Shown: positions 52,921-60,951 of the stretch, in pieces
Layout of the letters: each line of letters opens with the position of its first letter
Position numbering within the stretch: position 1 is the first letter of the stretch
Origin: Pacificoceanicola sp049803835
GTDB taxonomy: Bacteria > Pseudomonadota > Alphaproteobacteria > Rhodobacterales > Rhodobacteraceae
Reading direction: 5' to 3'
DNA: 64,000 bases
Assembly: GCF_049803835.1 (NCBI RefSeq)
Contig: NZ_JBNAGK010000013.1
Span: 96,748 to 160,747 of the forward strand
Translations under genes and position numbers: made by a program
The notes under the pieces: generated by a model
Databases searched by the model: none
The model's input: the letters and a program-made list of their open reading frames with translations, nothing else
Told to the model about the DNA's origin: nothing

Positions 52921-53376
52921 TTATCCTTCGGCGTAGCTCGAAAAGACTTCCGTCGACCCGTCCTTGCGGATGAGGAAGACATCATAGGCCTCGCGGTCGT
53001 CTTCTGGCCCCATGCCGGGCGAGCCATAGGGCATCCCCGGAACGGCGAGGCCGACGGCGTCCGGGCGCTCCTCGAGAATGCGGCGGATGTCAGCGGCCGG
53101 GACATGGCCTTCGATCACGTAGCCATCAATGAGCGCGGTGTGGCAGGAGACCATGCGCTGCGGCACCCCGTTGTCGAGCTTGAAGCGAACCAGCGACCCA
53201 CCGAACATGTTCTCGCCCGTCGGCGCAAACCCGTTTTCTTCGAGATGGTTCATCCAAGACAGGCAACAGCCGCAACCGTTCGTCTTGCGGACCTCGATCG
53301 CCGTTGCCTCTGCGAGGACCTGGGCCGCTGGTAACAGGGCGAGGGTGATTGCCAGAGCTTGGGTCATGCGTTTCAT
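52921..53376 (-). CDS. DUF411 periplasmic metal-binding protein
   Basis: The 151-residue protein has a signal peptide (MKRMTQALAITLALLPAAQV) and the DUF411 signature: VRKTNGCGCCLSWMNHLEEN, SCHTALIDGYVIEGHVPAAD and PGMPYGSPGMG. The CGCC and methionine/histidine positions suggest binding of copper or another soft metal. DUF411 genes commonly neighbour copper-resistance genes. It is four bases downstream of the M23 peptidase gene within the operon. A paralogue is at 62113-62562. Confidence 0.9.
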   Translation of the reverse strand: MKRMTQALAITLALLPAAQVLAEATAIEVRKTNGCGCCLSWMNHLEENGFAPTGENMFGGSLVRFKLDNGVPQRMVSCHTALIDGYVIEGHVPAADIRRILEERPDAVGLAVPGMPYGSPGMGPEDDREAYDVFLIRKDGSTEVFSSYAEG

Positions 53377-53379
53377 GGG

Positions 53380-54753
53380 TCAGAGCCTTTCGGTTGTCGT
53401 TTCGGCAATCTCGCTGCCGAGGTTTTGATTCAGAAGCGCGCGCGCCTCGGCCAGACGCGAGAGCGCGGCGGTATCATCCGCTTCGCTCTCGGCTGCTTCG
53501 GCGAGCCGGTCGTCAGAGAGGGGGTCAGTCGGGCGCCCATCCACGAGGACTTCGTAGTGCAGGTTCGGACCTGTCGCCGTGCCAGTCGCGCCGACGCGGC
53601 CGATCACATCTCCCGCCGCAACGCGTTGGCCTTGTGCCAGGCCATCCGGCACGGCGCTCAGATGCGCATAGCGCGTCAAGGTGTCGGAGCCGTGGGCGAT
53701 TTCGACCACACGGCCATAGCCGCCGCGCCAGCCGATGAAGCTGACCCGCCCCGGTGCCGTCGCTTGAACCGGTGTCCCACGTGCCGCTGCGAAATCGACG
53801 CCGGTGTGCATCCGGACGTTACCAAAGACCGGATGCGTGCGGCGTCCGAACACCGAGCTGAGGCGCGCACCCTCGACCGGCTGTGCGAAGACGCGCAGCA
53901 CCTCGCCATCGACGTAGATCGTCGCCTGACCGCTGCCGTCGTCCGGCCATACGATCTCGTAAAGCGAACCGCCGATCTCCAGTGCGGCGAAGGCGAGCTC
54001 GGGCTGTCCGATCCTGTCCGCCCCCACACGCGCCTCGCGCCAGAGAAGCCTTAGTGTCTCGCCTCCGGCCATCTCGCGGCGGAAATCCACGGTCCCACCC
54101 AGCATCTGCGCAAGGTCCACGGAAAAACGGGCGGGTATGCCGGCTTCGTCGAGTGCCGCAAAGATCGAGCTGTCGATCACGGCTTCGCCGGCAAGGGTTA
54201 CGATCTCCGGATCCGGAGCCACGACCTGCGTGGACAACTGCTCGCCGAAAACCACCTCGATCCGCACTCCGTCCTCGACGGCGAGCGAGACGGTGCGGGG
54301 TCTGCCGTCCACGGTCGAAGCGACAGTGACCGAGTGCCCCGGCCGCAGCCGTCGCAGATCGTATTCCGCGCCAAGCGCGAGGGCAACTTCGGCTCTGTCA
54401 GGTGCCGCAAGTCCAGCTTCGGACAGCAAGAAATCGAGCGTCTCGCCAGGTGCAATGTCGCGCGACCACGTCGACAGGGGTGGCTCGATCGCCTGCACCG
54501 GCCTGTCGGCAAACGCGACCTGCAGAAGGGGCAGGGGGCCGAGGTTGGGTGCATCCTCTGCCCATGCCGTCGCGGGCAGCGTCACGAGGATGTCAACGTT
54601 TTGGGGAGCTTCAGGACCTTGGGGCATCCATTTACCTGCCGAGGCAAGTTCCGGCGGCACGGGTTCTTTCGACATGAAATCAGAGAGGGCGATAGCCGCT
54701 CCCGAAACCGTCCCCGCAATTGCGACAACCGCCGCCAAAGTTCTGAGCCTCAT
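53380..54753 (-). CDS. M23-family peptidase with an altered HxH motif
   Basis: The 457-residue protein has an N-terminal signal/anchor (MRLRTLAAVVAIAGTVSGAA), a long middle region with LysM/G5-like beta segments, and a C-terminal LytM/M23 domain: RTHPVFGNVRMHTGVDFAAA (zinc His and Asp), TRYAHLSA, then GPNLHYEV. The usual HxH here reads N-L-H, so the zinc histidine remains but the first, catalytic-type histidine is asparagine. It may be a weak hydrolase or an EnvC-like activator. The start overlaps the SCO stop (ATGA). Confidence 0.88.
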   Translation of the reverse strand: MRLRTLAAVVAIAGTVSGAAIALSDFMSKEPVPPELASAGKWMPQGPEAPQNVDILVTLPATAWAEDAPNLGPLPLLQVAFADRPVQAIEPPLSTWSRDIAPGETLDFLLSEAGLAAPDRAEVALALGAEYDLRRLRPGHSVTVASTVDGRPRTVSLAVEDGVRIEVVFGEQLSTQVVAPDPEIVTLAGEAVIDSSIFAALDEAGIPARFSVDLAQMLGGTVDFRREMAGGETLRLLWREARVGADRIGQPELAFAALEIGGSLYEIVWPDDGSGQATIYVDGEVLRVFAQPVEGARLSSVFGRRTHPVFGNVRMHTGVDFAAARGTPVQATAPGRVSFIGWRGGYGRVVEIAHGSDTLTRYAHLSAVPDGLAQGQRVAAGDVIGRVGATGTATGPNLHYEVLVDGRPTDPLSDDRLAEAAESEADDTAALSRLAEARALLNQNLGSEIAETTTERL

Positions 54754-55376
54754 GTCGCCCCCTCCATTTCTTCTGCCAGCGCGCGGCGAATTTTCGGTAC
54801 CGCGAATTCTCTGGGTTCGTGATAGTCGATCATGGTGACGAACCGCCCAGAGGCTGCGAACAGGAAGACGCTCGCGCTGTGGTTCATCGTGTAATCGCCG
54901 CTCTCCGTCGGCACCCTTTCGTAGGTGGCGTGGAAGCCGTCCGCGACGCGCGCTATCTGCTCCTCCGGCCCCGTCCAGCCGCGGATCGCCGGATGGAAGT
55001 AGCCGACATATTCGGCCATCGCCTCTACAGTGTCGCGCTCGGGATCGACCGTGATGAAAACCACGTTCATCTCGTCGGCCTCGTCTCCCAGATCGTCGAG
55101 CCATCCCGAAATGTCCGAGAGCGTGGTCGGGCAGACATCGGGACAGTAGGTGAAGCCGAAGAACGCAATCGTCGGTCGCCCGATCAGGGTTTCCGGCCCG
55201 ACCGCGTTGCCCTCATGATCCGTCAGACGGAAATCCATCGCGGTCAGAGCCACAGGCCGCTGCCCGATAGGCTCAGGTCCACCGGGGCCATCGACCTGCC
55301 ACCAACCGACGAAGAGCATAAGGGCGACCGCCCCGACACCAGCCGCACCATACCCCTGGATCGCCCGTCGCCGCAT
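54750..55376 (-). CDS. SCO1/SenC family protein (copy 2)
   Basis: The 208-residue membrane-anchored thioredoxin-fold protein has the copper site FGFTYCPDVCPTTLSD and the distal histidine in MNHSASVFLF. SCO proteins deliver copper to cytochrome oxidase or act as thiol reductants. It overlaps PCuAC by one base (TGATG) and the M23 gene by four. The SCO-PCuAC pairing is a known copper-delivery partnership for CuA assembly. Confidence 0.92.
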   Translation of the reverse strand: MRRRAIQGYGAAGVGAVALMLFVGWWQVDGPGGPEPIGQRPVALTAMDFRLTDHEGNAVGPETLIGRPTIAFFGFTYCPDVCPTTLSDISGWLDDLGDEADEMNVVFITVDPERDTVEAMAEYVGYFHPAIRGWTGPEEQIARVADGFHATYERVPTESGDYTMNHSASVFLFAASGRFVTMIDYHEPREFAVPKIRRALAEEMEGAT

Positions 55377-55843
55377 CAGTCCTCTGGCCCCCGCGCGGCG
55401 ATGCCGAGGATCGGCACCTCGACCGTCACCTCGCCTCCGTCGTCGAAAAGCAGGGTCAGCGGAAAGGTGTCCCCTTTCGTCATCGGTTCTTGTAGCCGCA
55501 TCAGCATTGCGTGCAGGCCCCCCGGTTCGAGCGCGACGCTCTCGCCCGGGGCGATCGCGATCTCCCCCGCCGGGCTCATGGAACTCACACCTTCGGCATT
55601 TGTCTTCGTCTCGTGGATTTCGGGCATCATCGCGAGCGGTGTTGCAAGGCCGATCAGCGTCACTGGCTCGTCGCCAGTGTTGCGGATCGTCATGTAGGCG
55701 GCTCCAGGACGGTTCATCCCGATGGAGGCGCGGGACCACGCGTTCTCGACGACAACATCCTCTGGTCCGGCCAGCGCAGGCACCGAGAGCCCTCCAAGGG
55801 TCAAAAGCGCCGCTAGTGTGCTGGTCAAAATATACTTTTTCAT
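55376..55843 (-). CDS. PCu(A)C periplasmic copper chaperone
   Basis: The 155-residue protein has a cleavable signal (ending VPALAG) and the H-M...M...H-x-M set of PCuAC: EIHETKTNAEGVSSMSP and GGLHAMLMRL. It binds Cu(I) in the periplasm and passes it to SCO or CuA. It lies 23 bp downstream of the DsbA-like gene and overlaps the second SCO gene. Confidence 0.93.
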   Translation of the reverse strand: MKKYILTSTLAALLTLGGLSVPALAGPEDVVVENAWSRASIGMNRPGAAYMTIRNTGDEPVTLIGLATPLAMMPEIHETKTNAEGVSSMSPAGEIAIAPGESVALEPGGLHAMLMRLQEPMTKGDTFPLTLLFDDGGEVTVEVPILGIAARGPED

Positions 55844-55866
55844 GGTTCTGATCCTGCCTTTTCCAT

Positions 55867-56526
55867 TCAGCTTTGCGCGGCAGCGACTTCGGCAGCCACC
55901 AATCGCCGCAGTTCTGCCTCCCCGAACGGATCGAGCGGCTTGCCGTTCACGAAGAATGTGGGCGTCTGGCGAATTCCCACGGTCTCGACGTCAGCACGAT
56001 CCTGATTCAGGATTGCCACGACATCAGGTGCCAGCATTTGCGTGCGCGCGGCCTCGGCATCGAGTCCGGCCGTGGCGCCGATCTGAAGGATCAGGCCGGG
56101 CGCCGGGGCACCGTGCGACGCCCAGCTCGGCTGTTCCCGCAAAACGGCCTCCAGCACCGGCACGTAAACATCCTGCATGCGTGCCACCTCGAGCACGCGG
56201 ATGGCTTCCTCGGATGCCTCGCCGTGGAAGGGCGTGTAGCGGATCACGACGCGGACAGCATCCCCATGCTCGGCCATGATGTCCTTCACGATGGGATGAA
56301 AGGCGCGACAGGCCTCGCAGGCCGGATCGAAGAATTCGACGATCGTGACGGGCGCCTCCGCAGGCCCAAGGATGGGCGAGTAGGGGCGGATCATCGCGTC
56401 CGCGAGTTCCGGCGCAACGGGCTCAACTTCGGCCACCGGGCCGAGGCGGTTTGCAAACCAGGTGGCTCCGGCGAAACCGGCGACGCCGAGGGCGAGAACG
56501 GACAGGATCAGGCCGCGTCGGTTCAT
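55867..56526 (-). CDS. DsbA-family thiol-disulfide oxidoreductase
   Basis: The 219-residue periplasmic protein has an N-terminal anchor (LILSVLALGVAGFAGATWFA) and a DsbA/BdbD-like thioredoxin fold with CEAC (FFDPACEACRAFHP) and the cis-proline loop VGIRQTPTFFVNGKPLDPFG. Its start overlaps the dsbB-like stop by four bases, so the pair is a self-sufficient oxidising system. In this operon it could oxidise cysteines of copper chaperones and DUF411 proteins. Confidence 0.92.
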   Translation of the reverse strand: MNRRGLILSVLALGVAGFAGATWFANRLGPVAEVEPVAPELADAMIRPYSPILGPAEAPVTIVEFFDPACEACRAFHPIVKDIMAEHGDAVRVVIRYTPFHGEASEEAIRVLEVARMQDVYVPVLEAVLREQPSWASHGAPAPGLILQIGATAGLDAEAARTQMLAPDVVAILNQDRADVETVGIRQTPTFFVNGKPLDPFGEAELRRLVAAEVAAAQS

Positions 56527-56945
56527 CTTCGTGTGTCCTTCAGTGAAAGGGCCGACAGCGCCCCGATCAGCGCGAAGGTGGCGAGCGCCATCAGCGGGAT
56601 AGGGATGCCGAAGACCAGTTGGTTGTCATCGGTGCAAGAGGGGCCGGTGGCCGTGCAGGGCTGGATGCGTTCGGGAACAAGACCGACGTACAGCCCCATG
56701 TGCCAGAGGGCGATTGCGCCGCCGCCAAGCGCCAATGCGATGCCGTAGCGCCCCACGCGACCGTCCCGCCACCAAAGGCCGAGCCCGAGGACAATGGCCA
56801 AGGGAAACATGAAGGCGCGCTGGAACCAGCACAGCACACAGGGCGTCTGCCCCAGCACCTCGCCGATGAAAAGCACGGCAAGCGAGGCGACGAGCGCGAT
56901 GATCCATGCCAGCCCGAGGGCTGTTTCTCCGGACATACGGTTCAT
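56523..56945 (-). CDS. dsbB: Disulfide bond formation protein B
   Basis: The 140-residue protein has four membrane helices and both redox pairs: TPCVLCWFQRAFMFPLAIVL (first loop) and QPCTATGPSC (second loop). It reoxidises the adjacent DsbA-like protein and passes electrons to quinone. The start MNRMSGETALG is five bases after the SCO gene; a longer in-frame start at 57008 overlaps SCO and is rejected. Confidence 0.93.
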   Translation of the reverse strand: MNRMSGETALGLAWIIALVASLAVLFIGEVLGQTPCVLCWFQRAFMFPLAIVLGLGLWWRDGRVGRYGIALALGGGAIALWHMGLYVGLVPERIQPCTATGPSCTDDNQLVFGIPIPLMALATFALIGALSALSLKDTRR

Positions 56946-56950
56946 ATCGG

Positions 56951-57553
56951 TCAGATCCTCTCTTCCAGATCGGCGAGGATCTCTTCGGCGGAGGTGCCGT
57001 AGGGCCACGAGTCGGCGAAGCCCGCGTCGGGATCGAAGAGGAATAGATGCGACGTGTGGCCCATCGTGTAACCATCCGGCGCTGTCGCCTCTTCGACGCG
57101 CTCAAAGAAGCTTGGAAACGTCTCGGACGTGGCGGCGATCTGTTCCGGCGTGCCCGTCAGCCCGATGATGCCCGCATCGAACAGCGGGACGTATTCGGCG
57201 AGTGCTGGGGGCGTGTCTCGTTCAGGGTCGATTGTTATGAAAATCGGCTGGACCTTGGCGGCATCGTCGCCCAGACCCTCCATCACCGCCGCGACCTCAG
57301 ATAGGGTCGTCGGGCAAACGTCGGGGCAGTTGGTAAAGCCGAAAAACACCAGCATCCAGCGCCCCGCAAAGTCTTCCTCGGTTTGAACCATACCCCGGTG
57401 GTCTGTCAGTTCGAACTCAGCGAAAAAAGGCGGCTCGGTGTCGGTTCGGGCGCGGTCGGCACGATAGTCCGACCAGAGGAAAAGCCATACGAAGGCAAGC
57501 GCTGCGACGCCCGCCAAAACCCAAAGAAATTTCTGTGCCGATGTAAGGGACAA
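56951..57553 (-). CDS. SCO1/SenC family protein (copy 1)
   Basis: The 200-residue protein has an N-terminal anchor (FLWVLAGVAALAFVWLFLWS) and the copper motif FGFTNCPDVCPTTLSE with the later histidine in MGHTSHLFLF. The only sensible start is TTG 57553; no in-frame ATG or GTG exists between it and the upstream stop. It is the first gene of the ten-gene operon and lies 36 bp downstream of the -10 element of MerR-type promoter 3. Confidence 0.9.
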   Translation of the reverse strand: MSLTSAQKFLWVLAGVAALAFVWLFLWSDYRADRARTDTEPPFFAEFELTDHRGMVQTEEDFAGRWMLVFFGFTNCPDVCPTTLSEVAAVMEGLGDDAAKVQPIFITIDPERDTPPALAEYVPLFDAGIIGLTGTPEQIAATSETFPSFFERVEEATAPDGYTMGHTSHLFLFDPDAGFADSWPYGTSAEEILADLEERI

Positions 57554-57589
57554 TCCTGAGCGCCTGCCATTGATTCTTGATTGTTGCTG

Positions 57590-57620
57590 CGTCTACATCC
57601 TCTAGCAGCTAGAGGTTCAA
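57590..57620 (-). promoter_or_regulatory. MerR-type promoter 3 (ten-gene operon)
   Basis: On the minus strand TTGAAC (57620-57615) and TAGACG (57595-57590) are 19 bp apart around the perfect dyad CCTCTAGC-TGCTAGAGG. The start TTGAACCTCTAGCT is identical to promoter 1. It is divergent from the merR-family gene at 57726. Confidence 0.8.
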
Positions 57621-57725
57621 GCGCGAAGTCATAGTAAAGCTTGAACACACGCATCTGTGAATCCGGCACTTGTATTTTCCGACCGCCAAACCTACACAAA
57701 CTTTACCTTTTTCATGGAGGCGAGA

Positions 57726-58154
57726 ATGCTCACGATCGGTACTCTGTCAAAGAAGACTGGCACAAAAGTGCAGACCATCCGGTACTACGAACAGATCGGA
57801 CTCATGCCCGAACCTGGCCGGACCGAAGGCGGACAGAGGCGCTACGACAATGCACAGCTCGACCGACTGTCCTTCATCCGCCATTCGCGGCAACTCGGTT
57901 TCTCGCTCGATGCGATCCGCGAGCTGCTCGACCTCAGCGACCATCCCAACCGCCCCTGCGACGAGGCAGATGCCATCGCGCGTCGCCAGCTCAAACAGGT
58001 GGAGCAGCGCATGGCCCGCCTGAAGGCGCTGCGCACGGAACTGAAACGCATGGTTCACGAATGCAGCGGCGGGCGGACGGGAGATTGCAAAGTGCTTGAG
58101 GTGTTGCGGGACCATTCGGAATGCTTGACCGAGCACGAGGAAATCGGGGCATAA
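57726..58154 (+). CDS. MerR-family metal-responsive activator (CadR/PbrR/ZntR type)
   Basis: The 142-residue protein starts at MLTIGTLSKKTGTKVQTIRY; GGAGG is six bases upstream of this ATG and overlaps the earlier one. The MerR helix-turn-helix (VQTIRYYEQIGLMPEPGR then GGQRRY), the HSRQLGFSLDAIRELLDL linker, and a dimerisation helix are typical. Metal ligands fit the ZntR/PbrR group: CDEADAI, then HECSGGRTGDCKVLEV and a tail HSEC. Predicted to activate the three promoters with TTGAA[CG]CTCTAGCT dyads. Confidence 0.9.
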   Translation: MLTIGTLSKKTGTKVQTIRYYEQIGLMPEPGRTEGGQRRYDNAQLDRLSFIRHSRQLGFSLDAIRELLDLSDHPNRPCDEADAIARRQLKQVEQRMARLKALRTELKRMVHECSGGRTGDCKVLEVLRDHSECLTEHEEIGA

Positions 58155-58195
58155 GATAAGAGTTGGGGCAAACGTAAAAATTTTTGAGCAAAGGG

Positions 58196-58226
58196 TTGAT
58201 GCTATAGTGACTATAGCAATTAGTCT
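58196..58226 (+). promoter_or_regulatory. MerR-type promoter 4 (transglutaminase-CDF pair)
   Basis: TTGATG (58196-58201) and TAGTCT (58221-58226) are 19 bp apart around the dyad GCTATAG-TGA-CTATAGC. The geometry is that of a MerR-family promoter, but the half sites differ from those of promoters 1-3, so a weaker site or another regulator is possible. Confidence 0.65.
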
Positions 58227-58261
58227 TGTTCCAAGACGATTCGAGGAGCACTCCATTGCAG

Positions 58262-59017
58262 ATGACCGACCCCCTACTTGCACCAACCAGACTACTGGAT
58301 TTTGATGCCGCGCCTCTTGCGGATCTAATTGAAAATCGCGGCTGGCGCGACTTATCCGAATACGATCGGATCGGAGCAGTCTATGATTTCGTTCGGAATG
58401 AAATCGCGTTCGGATACAATCGAGCTGACGACATCCCCGCATCCGAGGTGTTTTCCGACGGCTACGGGCAGTGCAATACCAAAGGCACGCTCTTGATGGC
58501 GCTGCTGCGTGGTGTTGGCATTCGTTGCCGGTTGCATGGGTTTACGATCCACAAAGGCTTGCAGCGCGGCGTTGTCCCAGAGTTGGTGTATCCGCTTGCT
58601 CCGCAGGAAATTCTCCACTCATGGGTTGAGATCGAATATCAAAGGGCCTGGATCAACCTTGAAGGCTTCATCCTGGATGGCGGTTTCCTGACAGTCCTGC
58701 AAAAGTCTTTCTCGGACACGGACAGTCTCTGCGGTTATGGCGCGGGCACGGATTGCCTTGGCGCGCCTCCCGTCGCCTGGAACGGAGAAGATACCTACAT
58801 TCAGAAAACCGGCATCGTGCAGGATTTCGGCGTGTTTGATACGCCGGACGCCTTCTATTTGTCCCATGAGCAATCCTTTGGATGGCTGCGTGGTGCCCTT
58901 TACCGTCATATCATACGCCACTGGATGAATGCGCGCGTACGTGGTCTCCGCAACGGTCGTCTGAAGACTGACCAACGCGCGACACACACGCATCAGGAGC
59001 CCGCCAATGCCGCATGA
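58262..59017 (+). CDS. Transglutaminase-like domain protein
   Basis: The 251-residue protein starts at ATG 58262, or at in-frame TTG 58256, which better fits the upstream GAGGAG. The cysteine protease-like triad is present: Cys in GYGQCNTKGTLLMALLRGVG, His in HSWVEIEYQRAW and Asp in FILDGGFL. The fold is that of bacterial transglutaminase/peptidase proteins. It overlaps the CDF exporter by 11 bp and shares its promoter. Substrate unknown. Confidence 0.82.
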   Translation: MTDPLLAPTRLLDFDAAPLADLIENRGWRDLSEYDRIGAVYDFVRNEIAFGYNRADDIPASEVFSDGYGQCNTKGTLLMALLRGVGIRCRLHGFTIHKGLQRGVVPELVYPLAPQEILHSWVEIEYQRAWINLEGFILDGGFLTVLQKSFSDTDSLCGYGAGTDCLGAPPVAWNGEDTYIQKTGIVQDFGVFDTPDAFYLSHEQSFGWLRGALYRHIIRHWMNARVRGLRNGRLKTDQRATHTHQEPANAA

Positions 59018-59924
59018 CCACGGGCACGCGCATATCGATCCGGACTCTGGGGATCGGCGGGTTGCGATCGCGATCTGGGCGAATGGGCTACTTACGATTG
59101 CGCAAGTCGTCGGGGGCATTTTGTCGGGCAGTCTGGCACTGATCGCCGACGCGCTGCACAACTTTTCCGATATGGCCTCGCTTGTCATTGCCTTCGCTGC
59201 ACGTAAGATCGCGCGCCGACCGGCGGATGAACGCATGACCTTCGGCTATGGCCGGGTCGAAATCGTGGCGGCCCTGATCAACTACACCACCCTGATCGTG
59301 ATCGGCTTCTACCTGATCTACGAGGGTGGCATGCGCATGATTGATCCACCCGAAGTCATGGGGTGGACCGTCGTCATTCTCGGCGGAATCGCGCTTGTGG
59401 TCGACACGCTGACCGCAATGCTGACCTACTCGATGCAGAAGGGGAGCGTGAACATCCGTGCGCTTTTTCTCCACAACCTTTCGGATGCGTTGGCTTCAGT
59501 GGCCGTCATAGTCGGCGGGACGCTTATTATACTTTATGATATGCGTTGGGTTGATCCGGCCATCACCATCGGCATCGCGCTCTACATCCTGTATCTGTCC
59601 TTCACCGAAATAGGGGGCCCAATTCGAACCCTGATGCTTGGAAGCCCGCCGGATGTGGATGGAAACGACGTGGTCAGAGCGATCCAGTGTGTCGATGGCG
59701 TTGTGGACGTGCATCATGTCCACCTGTGGCAAATGCAGGAGCACGCTGCGGCATTGGACTGCCATATTGTCGTCGAACGCGACCGGATGAGTGAGGCCGA
59801 CAAAATTAAAGAAAACGTCAAATCAGTGCTGCATGGACGTTTTTCAATTGAGCATTCCACGCTTGAGTTTGAAGCGAGCGACAATGCGCATAAGGAGGCA
59901 CAGGTGTTCGGACACCGCTCATGA
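59007..59924 (+). CDS. CDF family divalent-metal exporter
   Basis: The 305-residue protein has a histidine-rich start (MPHDHGHAHIDPD) and six membrane helices with the CDF metal sites ALIADALHNFSDMASL (helix II) and LFLHNLSDALASVAV (helix V). The cytoplasmic domain includes VDGVVDVHHVHLWQMQEHA. HxxxD sites are those of zinc/cadmium/cobalt exporters (CzcD/DmeF-like). Co-transcribed with the transglutaminase-like gene from MerR-type promoter 4. Confidence 0.93.
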   Translation: MPHDHGHAHIDPDSGDRRVAIAIWANGLLTIAQVVGGILSGSLALIADALHNFSDMASLVIAFAARKIARRPADERMTFGYGRVEIVAALINYTTLIVIGFYLIYEGGMRMIDPPEVMGWTVVILGGIALVVDTLTAMLTYSMQKGSVNIRALFLHNLSDALASVAVIVGGTLIILYDMRWVDPAITIGIALYILYLSFTEIGGPIRTLMLGSPPDVDGNDVVRAIQCVDGVVDVHHVHLWQMQEHAAALDCHIVVERDRMSEADKIKENVKSVLHGRFSIEHSTLEFEASDNAHKEAQVFGHRS

Positions 59925-60069
59925 CGGTGGTTCAAAGCATCTAATGGTCATTGGCCTCCTGTCCGGTCTGGTATTGATTAGCGCGCTTCTTTGCTCAATC
60001 TTCCACCCATCTAGGCACATTTGGTCTCCGAACAGCGAAAGATCAGTCATTCCAAACTTCACATGGTGA

Positions 60070-60201
60070 CTCACATTGGCCGTGTTTGGAGCGATGATCG
60101 CTTCGGGCAACAGGCGCGCACCCGTCAACCGCAACCTCGCTTGGATGGAAGCCAGAGCCCCACTTCGCGAAATATCCGGGCAAAGAATAATTCGGATGTG
60201 G
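60070..60201 (+). pseudogene. Decayed C-terminal fragment of a DUF1403 gene
   Basis: The frame reads LTLAVFGAMIASGNRRAPVN, RNLAWMEARAPLREISGQ, RIIRMW, aligning with the C-terminus of the intact DUF1403 protein at 40974-42041 (GASRAAVQRNLAWMEMRGLI, EVTGQGRFRMW). An in-frame stop lies just upstream and no N-terminal part is present. It occupies the 361-bp gap between the CDF and Rieske genes; the rest of the gap shows nothing. Confidence 0.75.
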
Positions 60202-60285
60202 TGCGACGCAATCCATGGTGATCGGAAGGCGTCTGAATATGGTCTGGTTTCACACGGCGCGACTACGTCAAAAAGTTCATATTAT

Positions 60286-60843
60286 TCAGCCTAGCGTCAG
60301 CACCATGTTGTCGGACAAGGCCAGGGGTGGGATGTGCAAGTTCTCCGGCGCAGGCCCTTTGCGAATGCGTCCAGCGGTATCGTAATGCGACCCGTGGCAG
60401 GGACAGAACCACCCTCCGAAATCGCCCGCACCATAGCCAAGCGGGACACATCCCAAATGGGTGCAGACACCGATCATCACCAGATAGGCGTCATAGCCCA
60501 AAATGGCGCGGTTCTCATCCTGCGCTGCGGCCTCGCCGGGAAGATTGGGATTGCGCGCATCGGTGTCCGGCAAGGTGGAGACCGCCTGTTGACGCGCCTG
60601 GGCCATCTCAGCTTGCGTCCGGTGGCGAATGAAGACGGGCTTTCCGCGCCAATTGACGGTCAGTTGCGTGCCTTCGGCGAGCCCGGAGATATCCACCGAG
60701 ATTGTCGCCAGGGCGCGCACATCTGCCGAGGGGTTCATCTGGTTGATCAGCGGCCAGAGCGCCGCACCTGAGGCGACCACGCCCGCGCCAGCAGTGGCGT
60801 AATACAGGAAATCCCTGCGTTCAGTGTTATCGGTCGCATCCAT
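60286..60843 (-). CDS. petA: Solitary Rieske iron-sulfur protein (PetA-like)
   Basis: The 185-residue protein has the Tat-type anchor ERRDFLYYATAGAGVVASGA and both Rieske boxes, GVCTHLGCVPLGYG and GGWFCPCHGSHYDTAGRIRK, with all Cys and His ligands of the 2Fe-2S cluster. It is closely like rhodobacterial ubiquinol-cytochrome c reductase PetA. No petB or petC is present, so it is an orphan copy that could substitute in the chromosomally encoded bc1 complex. Start ATG 60843; the TTG at 60861 is less likely. Confidence 0.9.
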   Translation of the reverse strand: MDATDNTERRDFLYYATAGAGVVASGAALWPLINQMNPSADVRALATISVDISGLAEGTQLTVNWRGKPVFIRHRTQAEMAQARQQAVSTLPDTDARNPNLPGEAAAQDENRAILGYDAYLVMIGVCTHLGCVPLGYGAGDFGGWFCPCHGSHYDTAGRIRKGPAPENLHIPPLALSDNMVLTLG

Positions 60844-60951
60844 AGCATGGCAAATGTGCAACCTTCCCGCGCCGGAACGTCAACGCGGGTTTTGTAACGG
60901 TTTGTCTGCAACCCGGGGCCTGGCGGAGGGAAACTGTGGCCGATCTTCAAC

